DNA of 10,791 nucleotides. It comes from SAR202 cluster bacterium. Lineage in GTDB: Bacteria > Chloroflexota > Dehalococcoidia > Lucifugimonadales > JASMAO01. The stretch covers positions 1 through 10,791 of the forward strand of contig JASMAO010000153.1 of NCBI GenBank assembly GCA_030754315.1, written 5' to 3'. Shown one piece after another: positions 1 to 6,669 of this stretch (position 1 is the first letter of the stretch; every line of letters begins with the position of its first letter). Made by a program: the position numbers and the translations under genes. The notes below the pieces were generated by a model that made no database searches, was not told the DNA's origin, and was given only the letters and a program-made list of their open reading frames with translations.

Positions 1-834
1 CAATATCGATATATTACTGAGGGTGGACTACCGGGTGCTTATGACCTCACGGTCGCTGATTTTAGTGGCGACGGCAGTCTCGATGTCGTAGCCTCAGACT
101 GGAGAATAGGTAACTCAGTTTCATGGTTTAAGAACCGTAACCAATCTTGGATAAAGCATGTTATCGACCATGGTGTCGGGGAATCACGGACGATTGAGGC
201 CGCGGATTTTGATGGTGATGGTTACCTGGATCTGCTCGCCGGTGCACGGGTTGGAGGAGAGGTCATGTGGTACGAAAACCCAGGCTGCGGTGGCCAAAAT
301 AATTGGAAAAAACACGTTATTGACTCTGTCCCTGGGCCTTGGCACGGACATGCTGTAGACATGGACGGTGACGGCGATCTTGATGTGGTCATGGCTTTGT
401 GGGACTTTGACCCCAGTCTGATTGCAGGATCCTCACCTTTAATATCTGGCCATCAAGAATCCGGGGGTGCGGGTTTGAATCAGGTTGTTTGGTATGAGAA
501 CAACGGCAAGCCGGAGTTGGGTCCGTGGAAGAAGCATATAATTGCTGACGATTTTCCAATGGCTTTTGAAGCGGTAGCGGCTGACATTGATGGCGATGGG
601 CAGATTGAGGTGGTTGCCACTTCCGGAACTGACCTGGAAGGGCGGGTTGTACTGTTCAAACATGGGGGTGATCCGAGGGGACCTTGGGAGGCCCAGGTTT
701 TGAAAAAAGATTGGCCCAACGCACGGCAAGTGATTTTAGCGGATCTCGACGGCGATGGCCGTCTTGACATTGCCGCATGTGCCGAGCGGGGGAGTAATGA
801 ACTGAGATGGTGGAGAAACGAAGGGTCTGCGTAG
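1..834 (+). CDS. FG-GAP/VCBS repeat beta-propeller protein, 5'-truncated by window edge
   Basis: The frame is open from base 1 to the TAG at 832-834, giving 277 residues with the N-terminus outside the window. Five calcium-binding loops of the D-x-D/S-G-D-G-x-L/I-D/E type start at visible residues 20 (DFSGDGSLD), 69 (DFDGDGYLD), 120 (DMDGDGDLD), 195 (DIDGDGQIE) and 248 (DLDGDGRLD). They are spaced 49 to 75 residues apart, and the blades also carry recurring W-x-K-H-V/I-I and V-W-Y-E-N strands. This is the hallmark of FG-GAP/VCBS repeats, which fold into a beta-propeller and are usually exported, with roles in adhesion, ligand binding or as a scaffold for a fused enzyme. The signal peptide and any catalytic domain would lie upstream and cannot be seen. 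The protein ends directly after the last blade, with no sorting domain. In the first loop the third position is Ser instead of Asp. The family call is firm; the function is not known. Confidence 0.9.
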   Translation, partial: QYRYITEGGLPGAYDLTVADFSGDGSLDVVASDWRIGNSVSWFKNRNQSWIKHVIDHGVGESRTIEAADFDGDGYLDLLAGARVGGEVMWYENPGCGGQNNWKKHVIDSVPGPWHGHAVDMDGDGDLDVVMALWDFDPSLIAGSSPLISGHQESGGAGLNQVVWYENNGKPELGPWKKHIIADDFPMAFEAVAADIDGDGQIEVVATSGTDLEGRVVLFKHGGDPRGPWEAQVLKKDWPNARQVILADLDGDGRLDIAACAERGSNELRWWRNEGSA

Positions 835-850
835 AAAAGACTATCTTTTC
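834..850 (+). terminator. Short hairpin at the end of the FG-GAP gene, possible weak terminator
   Basis: GAAAAGA (834-840) and TCTTTTC (844-850) are perfect inverted arms around the 3-base loop CTA. The left arm begins at the last base of the stop codon. The stem is A/T-rich and lacks a separate U-tract, so it would be a weak intrinsic terminator at best. A second GAAAAG at 879-884 overlaps the trmL ribosome binding site and could pair with the same CTTTTC. Confidence 0.25.
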
Positions 851-892
851 AGATGGGATATTTACGACTCCCCGTTATGAAAAGGGTGGACT

Positions 893-1405
893 ATGGATTT
901 TCAGCCGATAGTTAATGTTGTACTGGTGGCCCCTGAAATACCACAGAATACGGGCAATTTAATTCGACTCTGTGCTAACGTGGGGGCCCGCTTGCATTTG
1001 GTGGAACCATTGGGTTTTAAATTGGAGGACCCCGGGTTGCGTAGAGCATCCTTGGACTACAGCGATCTAACGCACATCCAGGTGCACCACTTGATAGATG
1101 GATTTTTAAAAGATGTGCCTATTGGCCGGGTCTACGGTGCCACAAATCAGGGGACTGTGCTGTATACAACCCCACGATACCGACTGGGAGACACCATTGT
1201 TTTTGGTTCTGAAAGTGTGGGTTTGCCAAGTAATGTGGTTGATAAATTGCGTATTGAAAACAGGGTACGTATACCGATGATGCCTGCTAACCGAAGCCTA
1301 AACATCTCAAACGCCGCAGCGATTATTGTGTACGAAATGTGGAGGCAGATAGGTTTTTCTGGTGCGTCGCCCTTTCCACATAAAAACAGATCGTATTTCG
1401 CATAA
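893..1405 (+). CDS. trmL: tRNA (cytidine/uridine-34 2'-O) methyltransferase TrmL (SPOUT family)
   Basis: A 170-residue SpoU/TrmH-type SPOUT methyltransferase. TrmL transfers a methyl group from S-adenosylmethionine to the ribose 2'-O of wobble nucleotide 34 in tRNA-Leu isoacceptors, in the cytoplasm and as a dimer. All three family blocks are visible: PEIPQNTGNLIR (residues 14-25), FGSESVGLP (104-112), and RSLNISNAAAIIVYE (134-148), which form the trefoil-knot cofactor site. Block 2 more often reads FGPETRGLP, so S-E-S-V is a mild variant that keeps the Glu. The length is slightly above the roughly 155 residues of E. coli TrmL because of a C-terminal tail of about 15 residues rich in basic and aromatic residues. 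The ATG at 893 is supported by AAAAGGG (880-886) with a 6-base spacer and by the family N-terminus. It lies 58 bases after the FG-GAP gene and converges with the D-glutamate cyclase gene. The exact tRNA target is inferred from the family. Confidence 0.92.
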   Translation: MDFQPIVNVVLVAPEIPQNTGNLIRLCANVGARLHLVEPLGFKLEDPGLRRASLDYSDLTHIQVHHLIDGFLKDVPIGRVYGATNQGTVLYTTPRYRLGDTIVFGSESVGLPSNVVDKLRIENRVRIPMMPANRSLNISNAAAIIVYEMWRQIGFSGASPFPHKNRSYFA

Positions 1406-1451
1406 TTCAGTTCCAAATATTCTGGATCGTAAAATCAGGCGCGAGTACGTT

Positions 1452-2300
1452 TCAGTGTAAGTGGCTTTCGACCAGGCGGTGCAATTCAGCGAGGACTCCA
1501 CTATTTTCTTCTAATGTGAATCCGTCAACCCGTTCCTCAACTTTGTGACTGGCTCCGTCAACAGCCCCCATCTGCACACATCTCTTTACTAAATTGCGTT
1601 CCTCTTTTATGGACGGGAGTATATTTTTGCCGCGTTGAATAGATAAAGCAGCAACTATCCCATACATACCCCAGTTTGCGACGCTGCATATAACCGGTGC
1701 CGTCGACTGTGTTGTACATGGATCTTTGACCAAAGTAGGCACGGATGGTGTTGCCAAGGCTAGGTTTCCCATACCGAGCTCATTGCCACCGTCTCCTACG
1801 CCAATAGTCGCTGGGTGATGTTGAAAAAGGTAGTCGGTCCTGGCAGTAAACCCAGTGATGTCCTGGCCTTTCATGTTCCTGTAACGCTGTTCTCCCGTAG
1901 CTCCACAGCGTTCAGTGGCAACGACAACGGAAGGGCGATACTTTCTCAGTAGATTTTTGGCAAAGTTTTCACTCTCAGAACTCCCTGTGATAGGAAAATC
2001 GATCACAACGTCATCCTTGGCAGAAAGAGTGCGCATCAAGTCGAGAGTGTAACGGTCGGTTACGTAAATTGGCTTGTATTCGAGAGCCTTGAGTGCCTCT
2101 CCCAGCACAATTGCTCCCGGTGGACCATCGGTTTCGTTGGAGTCGGCATCGAGGATATAGAAGCCCGTGATAATTATTGCTGTACCAGGGTCTTCCGATA
2201 CTAATGCCGCGGCTTCATAACAGAAATTCTGTGACAGATGTGGCCTTAATGCTGAGATGCCACGTCTGTCTCGGGACAATACGATGTCTTCTATATCCAT
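1452..2300 (-). CDS. DUF4392 family D-glutamate cyclase
   Basis: A 282-residue protein of the DUF4392/DGLUCY C-terminal family. The characterised mammalian member converts D-glutamate to 5-oxo-D-proline (EC 4.2.1.48); bacterial members are assigned by homology. Family signatures are ITGFYIL (44-50), ETDGPPGA (56-63), ERCGATG (130-136), GDGGNELGMGN (169-179) and NWGMYG (209-214). Gly/Asp-rich loops of this sort are expected to line the active site. No transmembrane segment or signal peptide is seen, so it is probably cytoplasmic. The start at ATG 2300 is chosen because MDIEDIVLSRDRRGI looks like the family N-terminus; the frame stays open to a GTG at 2357 (301 residues), with another ATG at 2342, and neither upstream start has a good ribosome site. 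It is last in a minus-strand run after the aldehyde dehydrogenase and DinB-like genes, and converges with trmL 46 bases away. Confidence is high for the family and moderate for the substrate. Confidence 0.85.
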   Translation of the reverse strand: MDIEDIVLSRDRRGISALRPHLSQNFCYEAAALVSEDPGTAIIITGFYILDADSNETDGPPGAIVLGEALKALEYKPIYVTDRYTLDLMRTLSAKDDVVIDFPITGSSESENFAKNLLRKYRPSVVVATERCGATGEQRYRNMKGQDITGFTARTDYLFQHHPATIGVGDGGNELGMGNLALATPSVPTLVKDPCTTQSTAPVICSVANWGMYGIVAALSIQRGKNILPSIKEERNLVKRCVQMGAVDGASHKVEERVDGFTLEENSGVLAELHRLVESHLH

Positions 2301-2365
2301 TCCGTTCTCTTTTAGAGGAGCTGGGTCACCAGATATTCCCATTAGGGGACTGTGCACTGCACATT

Positions 2366-2382
2366 AAATCACATTGCGATTT
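2366..2382. promoter_or_regulatory. Operator-like palindrome upstream of the D-glutamate cyclase gene
   Basis: The 17-base AAATCACATTGCGATTT pairs with itself at 7 of 8 positions around a central T; only the sixth pair (A/C) is a mismatch. It lies 66 bases upstream of the preferred ATG and 9 bases upstream of the alternative GTG. Size and symmetry suit a dimeric repressor site, but no regulator gene is present in the window and chance symmetry in A/T-rich DNA is possible. Confidence 0.3.
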
Positions 2383-2457
2383 GGGTGTAATCACTCTTGG
2401 TTTAATGAGCAGCAGGGACCTGGCATGTATATCAGTAGTATCGGTTTTCGCTGCTGT

Positions 2458-2967
2458 TTATATAGATTCCTCAAGCAATCCAGGGTAGTCGCCAACGTCG
2501 TGTCCCATCCCGTTTCGTTTCGTTGCTATTTCCCCTATATGAAAGTAATGGTGGGCGCAAGCACGGTAGAGCGTGTATCTCAAATTCAGACCTTTCGACC
2601 GCAACCACTTTATGGAACCATCGTAAGGGATGGTTAAATCGATCCCTTGATCGTCTAGTTCTTCCAGATAATTCCTTGCGGTTGTTCTAACTTCTTCTAC
2701 ACCTGATTTAATAGCGTCCCACTCGTTTGCCTCTCCAGTACCTCCAAAACGGAACCGCTTCTGGCCTATAAGTTTGTGACGATCCTTCTTTTGAAACTGC
2801 ACGTTTATTCCAGCATCGACTTGGTTTGTGACATGGGCCAGTGTCCAGGCGAATGAACTGCTTCCGTGGATAGGTAGAGTCGCCTCAGTTTCGTTAAGAC
2901 CATCAAGCACTCTATCCATGTCTTTCCATGACTCGATTAAAAGGCCAACCAACTTGTTGTTTACCAT
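2458..2967 (-). CDS. DinB/YfiT-like metal-binding four-helix protein
   Basis: A 169-residue protein of the DinB/YfiT superfamily, whose members are four-helix bundles that bind a divalent metal through three histidines. Some act as thiol-dependent transferases (bacillithiol or mycothiol S-transferases, maleylpyruvate isomerase-like); most are uncharacterised. The first metal ligand is probably His45 in WTLAHVTNQVD (41-51). The second site is the helix AHHYFHIGEI (138-147), where His139/His140 and His143 sit at the usual spacing. The terminal GDYPG (159-163) is also common in this group. It is soluble, without membrane segments. The start is ATG 2967; no strong Shine-Dalgarno is seen (an A-rich AAAAAAAG lies about 10 bases upstream). 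It lies 101 bases downstream of the aldehyde dehydrogenase gene on the same strand, with a hairpin between them, so co-transcription is uncertain. The exact reaction cannot be assigned. Confidence 0.75.
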   Translation of the reverse strand: MVNNKLVGLLIESWKDMDRVLDGLNETEATLPIHGSSSFAWTLAHVTNQVDAGINVQFQKKDRHKLIGQKRFRFGGTGEANEWDAIKSGVEEVRTTARNYLEELDDQGIDLTIPYDGSIKWLRSKGLNLRYTLYRACAHHYFHIGEIATKRNGMGHDVGDYPGLLEESI

Positions 2968-3003
2968 GTCGGATATCTTTTTTTGATCGGTTCTCTGAAA
3001 TTA

Positions 3004-3032
3004 GCCAACCACACTAGAGGGTTGGCCTTTTT
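3004..3032 (+). terminator. Intrinsic terminator-like hairpin, T-tract on the plus strand
   Basis: GCCAACC (3004-3010) and GGTTGGC (3020-3026) are perfect 7-base arms with a 9-base loop, followed on the plus strand by C and five T (3028-3032). In plus orientation this is a textbook intrinsic terminator. On the minus strand, in which both flanking genes are read, the same stem is followed only by TAATTTC, a poor U-tract. It may terminate the aldehyde dehydrogenase transcript weakly, or block antisense transcription. Confidence 0.5.
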
Positions 3033-3068
3033 CCACCGCCCTTTGGATAAATTGCAGGTATTTGGTTA

Positions 3069-4526
3069 CTAGTCCCAGCGTTCTATGACTACTTTTTTCT
3101 CTGTGTAGAACTCTATCGCATCACGCCCTTGGCCGTGGAGGATACCAAAGAAGCTTTGTTTCCATCCTGAGAAAGGGTAGAACGCCATGGGAGCGGCAAC
3201 ACCCAAGTTGATACCAATGTTTCCCGCGTCGACTTCATATCTGAACTTGCGGGCAGACGCTCCGCTGCGAGTGAAGATACAGGCCATGTTTCCGTAGCGC
3301 CCACTGTTGATCAGGTCTATGGCATCATCGATACGGTCGACATGCAGGAGTCCCAAGACTGGCCCGAATATCTCACTCTTTACCACCTCCCCGTTTAAGT
3401 CGAGTCCGTCAAGCACCGTTGGTTTTACGAAATATCCACTGGGATATTCGGGAATCTTAGTGCCCCTGCCATCGACCAGCGCTGTTGCGCCTTCATCCAC
3501 CCCCGTCTGGATTAGGCCCTCGATACGGGTCTTGCTGTCAGCCGTAATTACGGGGCCCATTTCCGTTCCATCAAGGAGGCCGTACCCAACCCTGCGCGCA
3601 CGGGCTGTATCGGCCATGGCCTCGGCAAACGGTGAATGTGCTGCGCCGACCGTAATGGCTAGAGATGCCGCGAGGCAGCGTTGACCTCCGCAGTCAAAAG
3701 CAGAGGCAGCTACAGCCTCCGCCGTCGCTTCTGGTTCTGCGTCAGGTAGTACGACCACGGGATTTTTAGCGCCTCCCTGACATTGCATTCGCTTCCCATT
3801 CTCCGCCGCGCGGGAATAGATGTATTTTGCCACTGCCGTTGTTCCCACAAAACTAATGGCCTTTACATCGTCGTGATCCAAGATGGCGTCCACAGAGTCA
3901 TTGGCTCCATTGACTAGACCTACGACGCCTGGAGGAAGGTTTATCTGTTCCATGATCTCGAACACCCTCTGCATCGTGGTAGGAGCTTTCTCTGAAGGTT
4001 TCAATAAGAACGTGTTCCCGCAAGCGATCGCGTATGGCATGAACCAAAAAGGGATCATCGCGGGGAAGTTAAATGGAGTTACTGCTGCTACAACGCCGAG
4101 GGGCTGACGTACCATGAATTCGTCAATGCCATGAGAGACATCTTCACTGTTATATCCCTGCATCATCGTTGGTATGCCGCATGCGACCTCGACGTTTTCG
4201 ATAGCTCGACGTAATTCGCCGCGTGATTCCGCAAGCGTTTTGCCGCAATCCTTGGTGATGAGAGCAGCGAGTTCTTCGAAATGTTTGTCAAGGAGGTGTT
4301 TGAGTTTAAACAGGTGCTGGACGCGGTCGACGGCTGGGGTTCGGCGCCATCCCGGAAAGGCTTTTGCTGCAGACTGAACTGCCTCGTCCACGTCGGTCTT
4401 AGTGGACAAGGGTACCTCTGCTATGATCTCGCCGGTAGCTGGGTTAGTTACGTCTAGGTACTCGGCCGTGCTGGACGGCTGCCACTCCCCGTTGACGTAG
4501 TTTAATAGCCGACCTTTGACTGGCAT
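3069..4526 (-). CDS. mmsA: CoA-acylating methylmalonate-semialdehyde dehydrogenase
   Basis: A 485-residue aldehyde dehydrogenase of the MmsA/IolA type. It oxidises methylmalonate or malonate semialdehyde with NAD+ and CoA, giving propionyl- or acetyl-CoA plus CO2, in valine, beta-alanine/pyrimidine or inositol breakdown. Visible features: PFNFPAMIPFWFMPYAIACG (151-170) with oxyanion Asn153, KPSE (176-179), FVGTT (226-230) of the NAD fold, GQRCLA (281-286) with catalytic Cys284 preceded by Arg283, a position that binds the substrate carboxylate in this family, EIFGPV (385-390), and the tail EFYTEKKVV (472-480). The catalytic Glu of hydrolytic ALDHs (E-L-G-G) is replaced by C-Q-G-G before the AKNP signature (249-256), as expected for CoA-acylating members. 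ATG 4526 is chosen because GAGGTG sits 5 bases upstream; the frame is open to 4601 but those 25 residues do not resemble the family. It is first in a minus-strand run, with no other valine or inositol genes nearby. Confidence 0.9.
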   Translation of the reverse strand: MPVKGRLLNYVNGEWQPSSTAEYLDVTNPATGEIIAEVPLSTKTDVDEAVQSAAKAFPGWRRTPAVDRVQHLFKLKHLLDKHFEELAALITKDCGKTLAESRGELRRAIENVEVACGIPTMMQGYNSEDVSHGIDEFMVRQPLGVVAAVTPFNFPAMIPFWFMPYAIACGNTFLLKPSEKAPTTMQRVFEIMEQINLPPGVVGLVNGANDSVDAILDHDDVKAISFVGTTAVAKYIYSRAAENGKRMQCQGGAKNPVVVLPDAEPEATAEAVAASAFDCGGQRCLAASLAITVGAAHSPFAEAMADTARARRVGYGLLDGTEMGPVITADSKTRIEGLIQTGVDEGATALVDGRGTKIPEYPSGYFVKPTVLDGLDLNGEVVKSEIFGPVLGLLHVDRIDDAIDLINSGRYGNMACIFTRSGASARKFRYEVDAGNIGINLGVAAPMAFYPFSGWKQSFFGILHGQGRDAIEFYTEKKVVIERWD

Positions 4527-4531
4527 CAAAT

Positions 4532-4539
4532 CACCTCTC
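4532..4539 (-). promoter_or_regulatory. Ribosome binding site fixing the mmsA start
   Basis: Read on the minus strand this is GAGAGGTG, with core GAGGTG at 4537-4532, followed by a 5-base spacer and the ATG at 4526-4524. It decides for the start at 4526 over the longer open frame reaching 4601. Confidence 0.8.
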
Positions 4540-4792
4540 TGGAGGAAACTGTCAGACTTTGGATCATCATGGGAAGGTATATACCCCTCTCTACAACACA
4601 TTATTCATTGACCTGATGGAGAATGTAAACCTACTTCCTAGCGTATGGCATAGCCAGATTTGCGAGGATATTACACGGAAACAAACAAAGAACGCACCAG
4701 AAGATGGTTTCTTCTCGACACCAAATTGTGAGCGGAGTATTTCTTTGTACCCAATAGCTGGAATAAGTGGTAATGTCTTGTACTTTCGGTAA

Positions 4793-4821
4793 CAGACATG
4801 GCCGGCTGGGAATTGTATAGT
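4793..4821 (+). promoter_or_regulatory. Candidate sigma-70-type promoter for the ketopantoate-reductase-like gene
   Basis: A -35-like CAGACA (4793-4798, four of six matches to TTGACA) and a -10-like TATAGT (4816-4821, five of six matches to TATAAT) are separated by exactly 17 bases. Transcription would begin near 4828, leaving a leader of about 40 bases before the GTG at 4868. This is pattern-based only. Confidence 0.4.
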
Positions 4822-4867
4822 GCTCATTTAAGGTTAGTGAGTAAGACCGTAAGACAAGGAGAGATAT

Positions 4868-5794
4868 GTGCGCACAGCAGTATTTGGTGCAGGCGGTATC
4901 GGTGGGTATCTCGGTGGACGACTCTCACAAGCTGGAGAAGAGGTTGTAGTGATCGCCCGTGGCGATCACCTAGACGCAATTCGGAAACGGGGACTAACGG
5001 TGGATAGCATCAAAGGAGACTTTGTTGCCAATCCTGAGTTTGTTACCAATGATCCTAGTCAAGTAGGTAAGGTAGATTTGATCATACTGGGTGTCAAGGC
5101 CTGGCAGGTCCCTGATGCCGCAGAGGTAATGCATCCAATGATTGGACCCAAAACCGCAGTATTGCTGGTTCAGAATGGTGTGGATGCTCCGGCCCAGTTA
5201 GCAGCAGTGTTGGGTGCTGAACATGTGGTCATAGGCCTATGTATGCTCCGTAGCTTCATAGTAGGGCCTGGATATCTTCGCCATACGGCAGACGTGTACC
5301 CCAATCTACAACTAGGCGAGATGGCATTAAGTACTACAGATCGAGTTGAAGAGCTAAGCCAAATTTTCAAAAAGATCGGCTTATCTGTGACGATTCCATC
5401 TGACATATATGCAGCCCTCTGGGAGAAATATTTGGTATTTTCTGTTGCAAGTGCTCTGGGTGCGATTACCCGTACAACCACAGGGGTGTGGCGTAGTATT
5501 CCTGAAACGCGGCAGATGGCTGAGACAGCAGTTCGTGAATTGGTAAGGGTGGGCCAAAGCCAAGGGATTAAACTGTCTGATCAAACATTCGATAACACAA
5601 TGCGACTCATAGACAATTGGGCAGAGGATCACACTACTTCTATGGCAAAAGACTTAATGGAGGGGAGACCGTCTGAGTTGGAAGCAGCCATTGGACACGT
5701 GGTTGGATTGGGTCGAGAGTCGGGTGTAGACGCACCCATGATCAATTTCATACACCACAGCCTGCTACCCCAAGAATTACAAGCTCGCTCGTAG
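4868..5794 (+). CDS. Ketopantoate reductase family (ApbA/PanE-like) NADPH oxidoreductase
   Basis: A 308-residue protein of the 2-dehydropantoate 2-reductase family. True PanE reduces ketopantoate to pantoate with NADPH for pantothenate and CoA synthesis. The N-terminal Rossmann motif is FGAGGIGGYLG (6-16). Family landmarks follow: GVKAWQ (75-80), VQNGVD (101-106) with the conserved Asn103, catalytic-type Lys187 in WEKYLV (185-190), and Glu270 in RPSELEAAIG (267-276). However, the two Asn that follow the lysine in E. coli PanE (K-x3-N-x3-N) are Phe191 and Ser195 here, so a 2-keto acid other than ketopantoate is possible and I leave the symbol blank. The GTG start at 4868 is supported by AAGGAGA (4856-4862) with a 5-base spacer and because the Rossmann strand begins at once; an ATG two bases earlier is out of frame. 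It is monocistronic between a divergent gene and a converging run. Confidence 0.85.
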   Translation: MRTAVFGAGGIGGYLGGRLSQAGEEVVVIARGDHLDAIRKRGLTVDSIKGDFVANPEFVTNDPSQVGKVDLIILGVKAWQVPDAAEVMHPMIGPKTAVLLVQNGVDAPAQLAAVLGAEHVVIGLCMLRSFIVGPGYLRHTADVYPNLQLGEMALSTTDRVEELSQIFKKIGLSVTIPSDIYAALWEKYLVFSVASALGAITRTTTGVWRSIPETRQMAETAVRELVRVGQSQGIKLSDQTFDNTMRLIDNWAEDHTTSMAKDLMEGRPSELEAAIGHVVGLGRESGVDAPMINFIHHSLLPQELQARS

Positions 5795-6045
5795 CGAATT
5801 CGAGCCTGTTTACCCAACTTGGCCATAGTTAAGTAACACTTAGTCCAGCGGAAGTAGATGTGCTGCAGGAGTCGTGAATCACTATTCCATAGAAAATAGA
5901 TTCTATATACGTTTCATAAAGTCGGCATATGGCCCCACGCTTTAGGCCTCGAGATGCGTATACGGTTCATGGTGGAGGGCTAAAGTGAGGGCCACCCTGC
6001 TGTTGGTAGATCATTCTTCTACGTTGATATCTGATAGTGGGATGG
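5795..6045. other. Gene-free stretch after the ketopantoate-reductase-like gene
   Basis: About 250 bases with no convincing reading frame or RNA gene. It includes an imperfect hairpin at about 5875-5904 (GAATC with GATTC outside, TATT with AATA inside, two bases bulged) and several short G/C-rich inverted arms such as GGTGG with CCACC around 5970-5996. None forms a recognisable tRNA cloverleaf or riboswitch. It could be a long 3' untranslated tail leading to the terminator at 6046-6079, or decayed sequence. Confidence 0.45.
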
Positions 6046-6079
6046 CAGGTATTGATTGCCCAAAATGCCTGTTTTATTT
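6046..6079 (+). terminator. Probable intrinsic terminator between converging genes
   Basis: CAGGTATT (6046-6053) and AATGCCTG (6064-6071) form an 8-base stem with one G-U pair and a 10-base loop, followed by TTTTATTT (6072-6079). In plus orientation it would end transcription from the ketopantoate-reductase-like gene about 250 bases after its stop. It overlaps the TAA (6076-6074) of the converging methyltransferase gene. In minus orientation the stem has an A-C mismatch and no U-tract. Confidence 0.45.
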
Positions 6080-6640
6080 CACACAGTGATAGACAAATCC
6101 TGGAAGTACATTACCCCATATAATTTCTGTTTTATGGACTCTATTAAATTTCTTGTTCAATAATTTATGGAATCGTATCCCCGGTGGGAACAGTAATCCT
6201 GAAATGTGTGCGATTGTCAAAAAACTGCCGCCTTGCTCCAAGGAGTCGTAAATATTCTCCAATAATTCTTCTTGTAGTTCTTTTCCGAATAGTGCCCACG
6301 GCAATCCCGATATAATGCAATCACATGTGTGTCGATCGTGTACATTTAGGTACTTTTTGATATCTGCTGCTGATGCATGGTACACAATCGCATTTGGGCA
6401 ATTCCGCCTGGTCTCAATGACAAATTCTTGATTGATTTCCAGGCAGAAGAATAGTGCCTCAGGAGAAACTTGCTTCAGTATTTCTTTGGTAAATGCACCG
6501 GTTCCGGGTCCCAGTTCAATAACACACCTTTTCTGATGTAATTCCGCCCTATCGACTATCAACTGCGACAATCTTTTTGAAGAAGCAACGACAGCAGCCG
6601 TTTCAACGGGATTCCTTAGGAATTGTCTAATGAATTTCAT
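6074..6640 (-). CDS. SAM-dependent methyltransferase, phospholipid N-methyltransferase-like (COG3963 type)
   Basis: A 188-residue class I methyltransferase. SAM motif I is ELGPGTGAFT (42-51), and the acidic end of strand 2 is Glu68 in CLEIN. The segments RNPVETAAVVASSKRL (9-24), SGLPW (111-115), GGSF (137-140) and LPGFVY (179-184) resemble the PmtA/COG3963 group, where RNP-x-GA-x-PSS, SGLPW and P-x-F/Y-V-Y are typical. Those enzymes methylate phosphatidylethanolamine toward phosphatidylcholine at the inner membrane surface. The ELGPGTG motif is shared with KsgA-type rRNA dimethylases, but KsgA is longer and its NLPY motif is replaced by SGLPW. The protein has no predicted membrane segment but begins with a basic, amphipathic stretch. 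ATG 6640 is the only sensible start; no clear ribosome site is seen. It is last in the minus-strand run, 29 bases after the cupin gene, so co-transcription is likely. The lipid substrate is inferred. Confidence 0.75.
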   Translation of the reverse strand: MKFIRQFLRNPVETAAVVASSKRLSQLIVDRAELHQKRCVIELGPGTGAFTKEILKQVSPEALFFCLEINQEFVIETRRNCPNAIVYHASAADIKKYLNVHDRHTCDCIISGLPWALFGKELQEELLENIYDSLEQGGSFLTIAHISGLLFPPGIRFHKLLNKKFNRVHKTEIIWGNVLPGFVYHCVK

Positions 6641-6669
6641 TCCGAATCAGTGCGCACAGATATCTATGA

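Larger units (their letters stand above)
4527..4867. other. 341-base divergent intergenic region, no supported gene
   Basis: This gap separates the divergent mmsA and ketopantoate-reductase-like genes. It holds the mmsA ribosome site at its left end, a perfect 10-base palindrome GGTATATACC at 4576-4585 (50 bases upstream of the mmsA ATG), and a promoter candidate for the plus-strand gene at 4793-4821. Two overlapping frames of 77 codons (plus, 4559-4792) and 78 codons (minus, 4591-4827) are open, but they mirror each other, lack ribosome sites and resemble no family I know. No tRNA or riboswitch is recognised. Confidence 0.6.

Noticed and set aside
2301..2357. N-terminal extension of the D-glutamate cyclase to GTG 2357
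   Set aside because: The extra 19 residues look non-conserved and no ribosome site precedes the GTG; kept as an alternative only.
2374..2637. Plus-strand frame of 87 codons across the gap and the DinB-like gene
   Set aside because: Most of it is antisense to the well-supported DinB-like gene, with no ribosome site.
3307..4107. Plus-strand frames antisense to mmsA
   Set aside because: They mirror a highly conserved aldehyde dehydrogenase and have the low-complexity Ser/Pro-rich composition of antisense shadow frames.
4559..4827. Two mutually overlapping frames of 77 (plus) and 78 (minus) codons in the gap upstream of mmsA
   Set aside because: The plus frame starts with TTG, neither has a ribosome site, neither resembles a known protein, and the plus one runs through the promoter-like area. 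They look like chance open frames.
5783..5805. GCTCG/CGAGC inverted arms at the end of the ketopantoate-reductase-like gene as its terminator
   Set aside because: Only 5 pairs, overlapping the coding end, with no T-tract; the hairpin at 6046-6079 is a better candidate.
5795..6045. Possible tRNA or riboswitch in the 250-base gap
   Set aside because: No T-arm of the GGTTCGAATCC kind, no cloverleaf pairing and no recognised aptamer core could be found on either strand.
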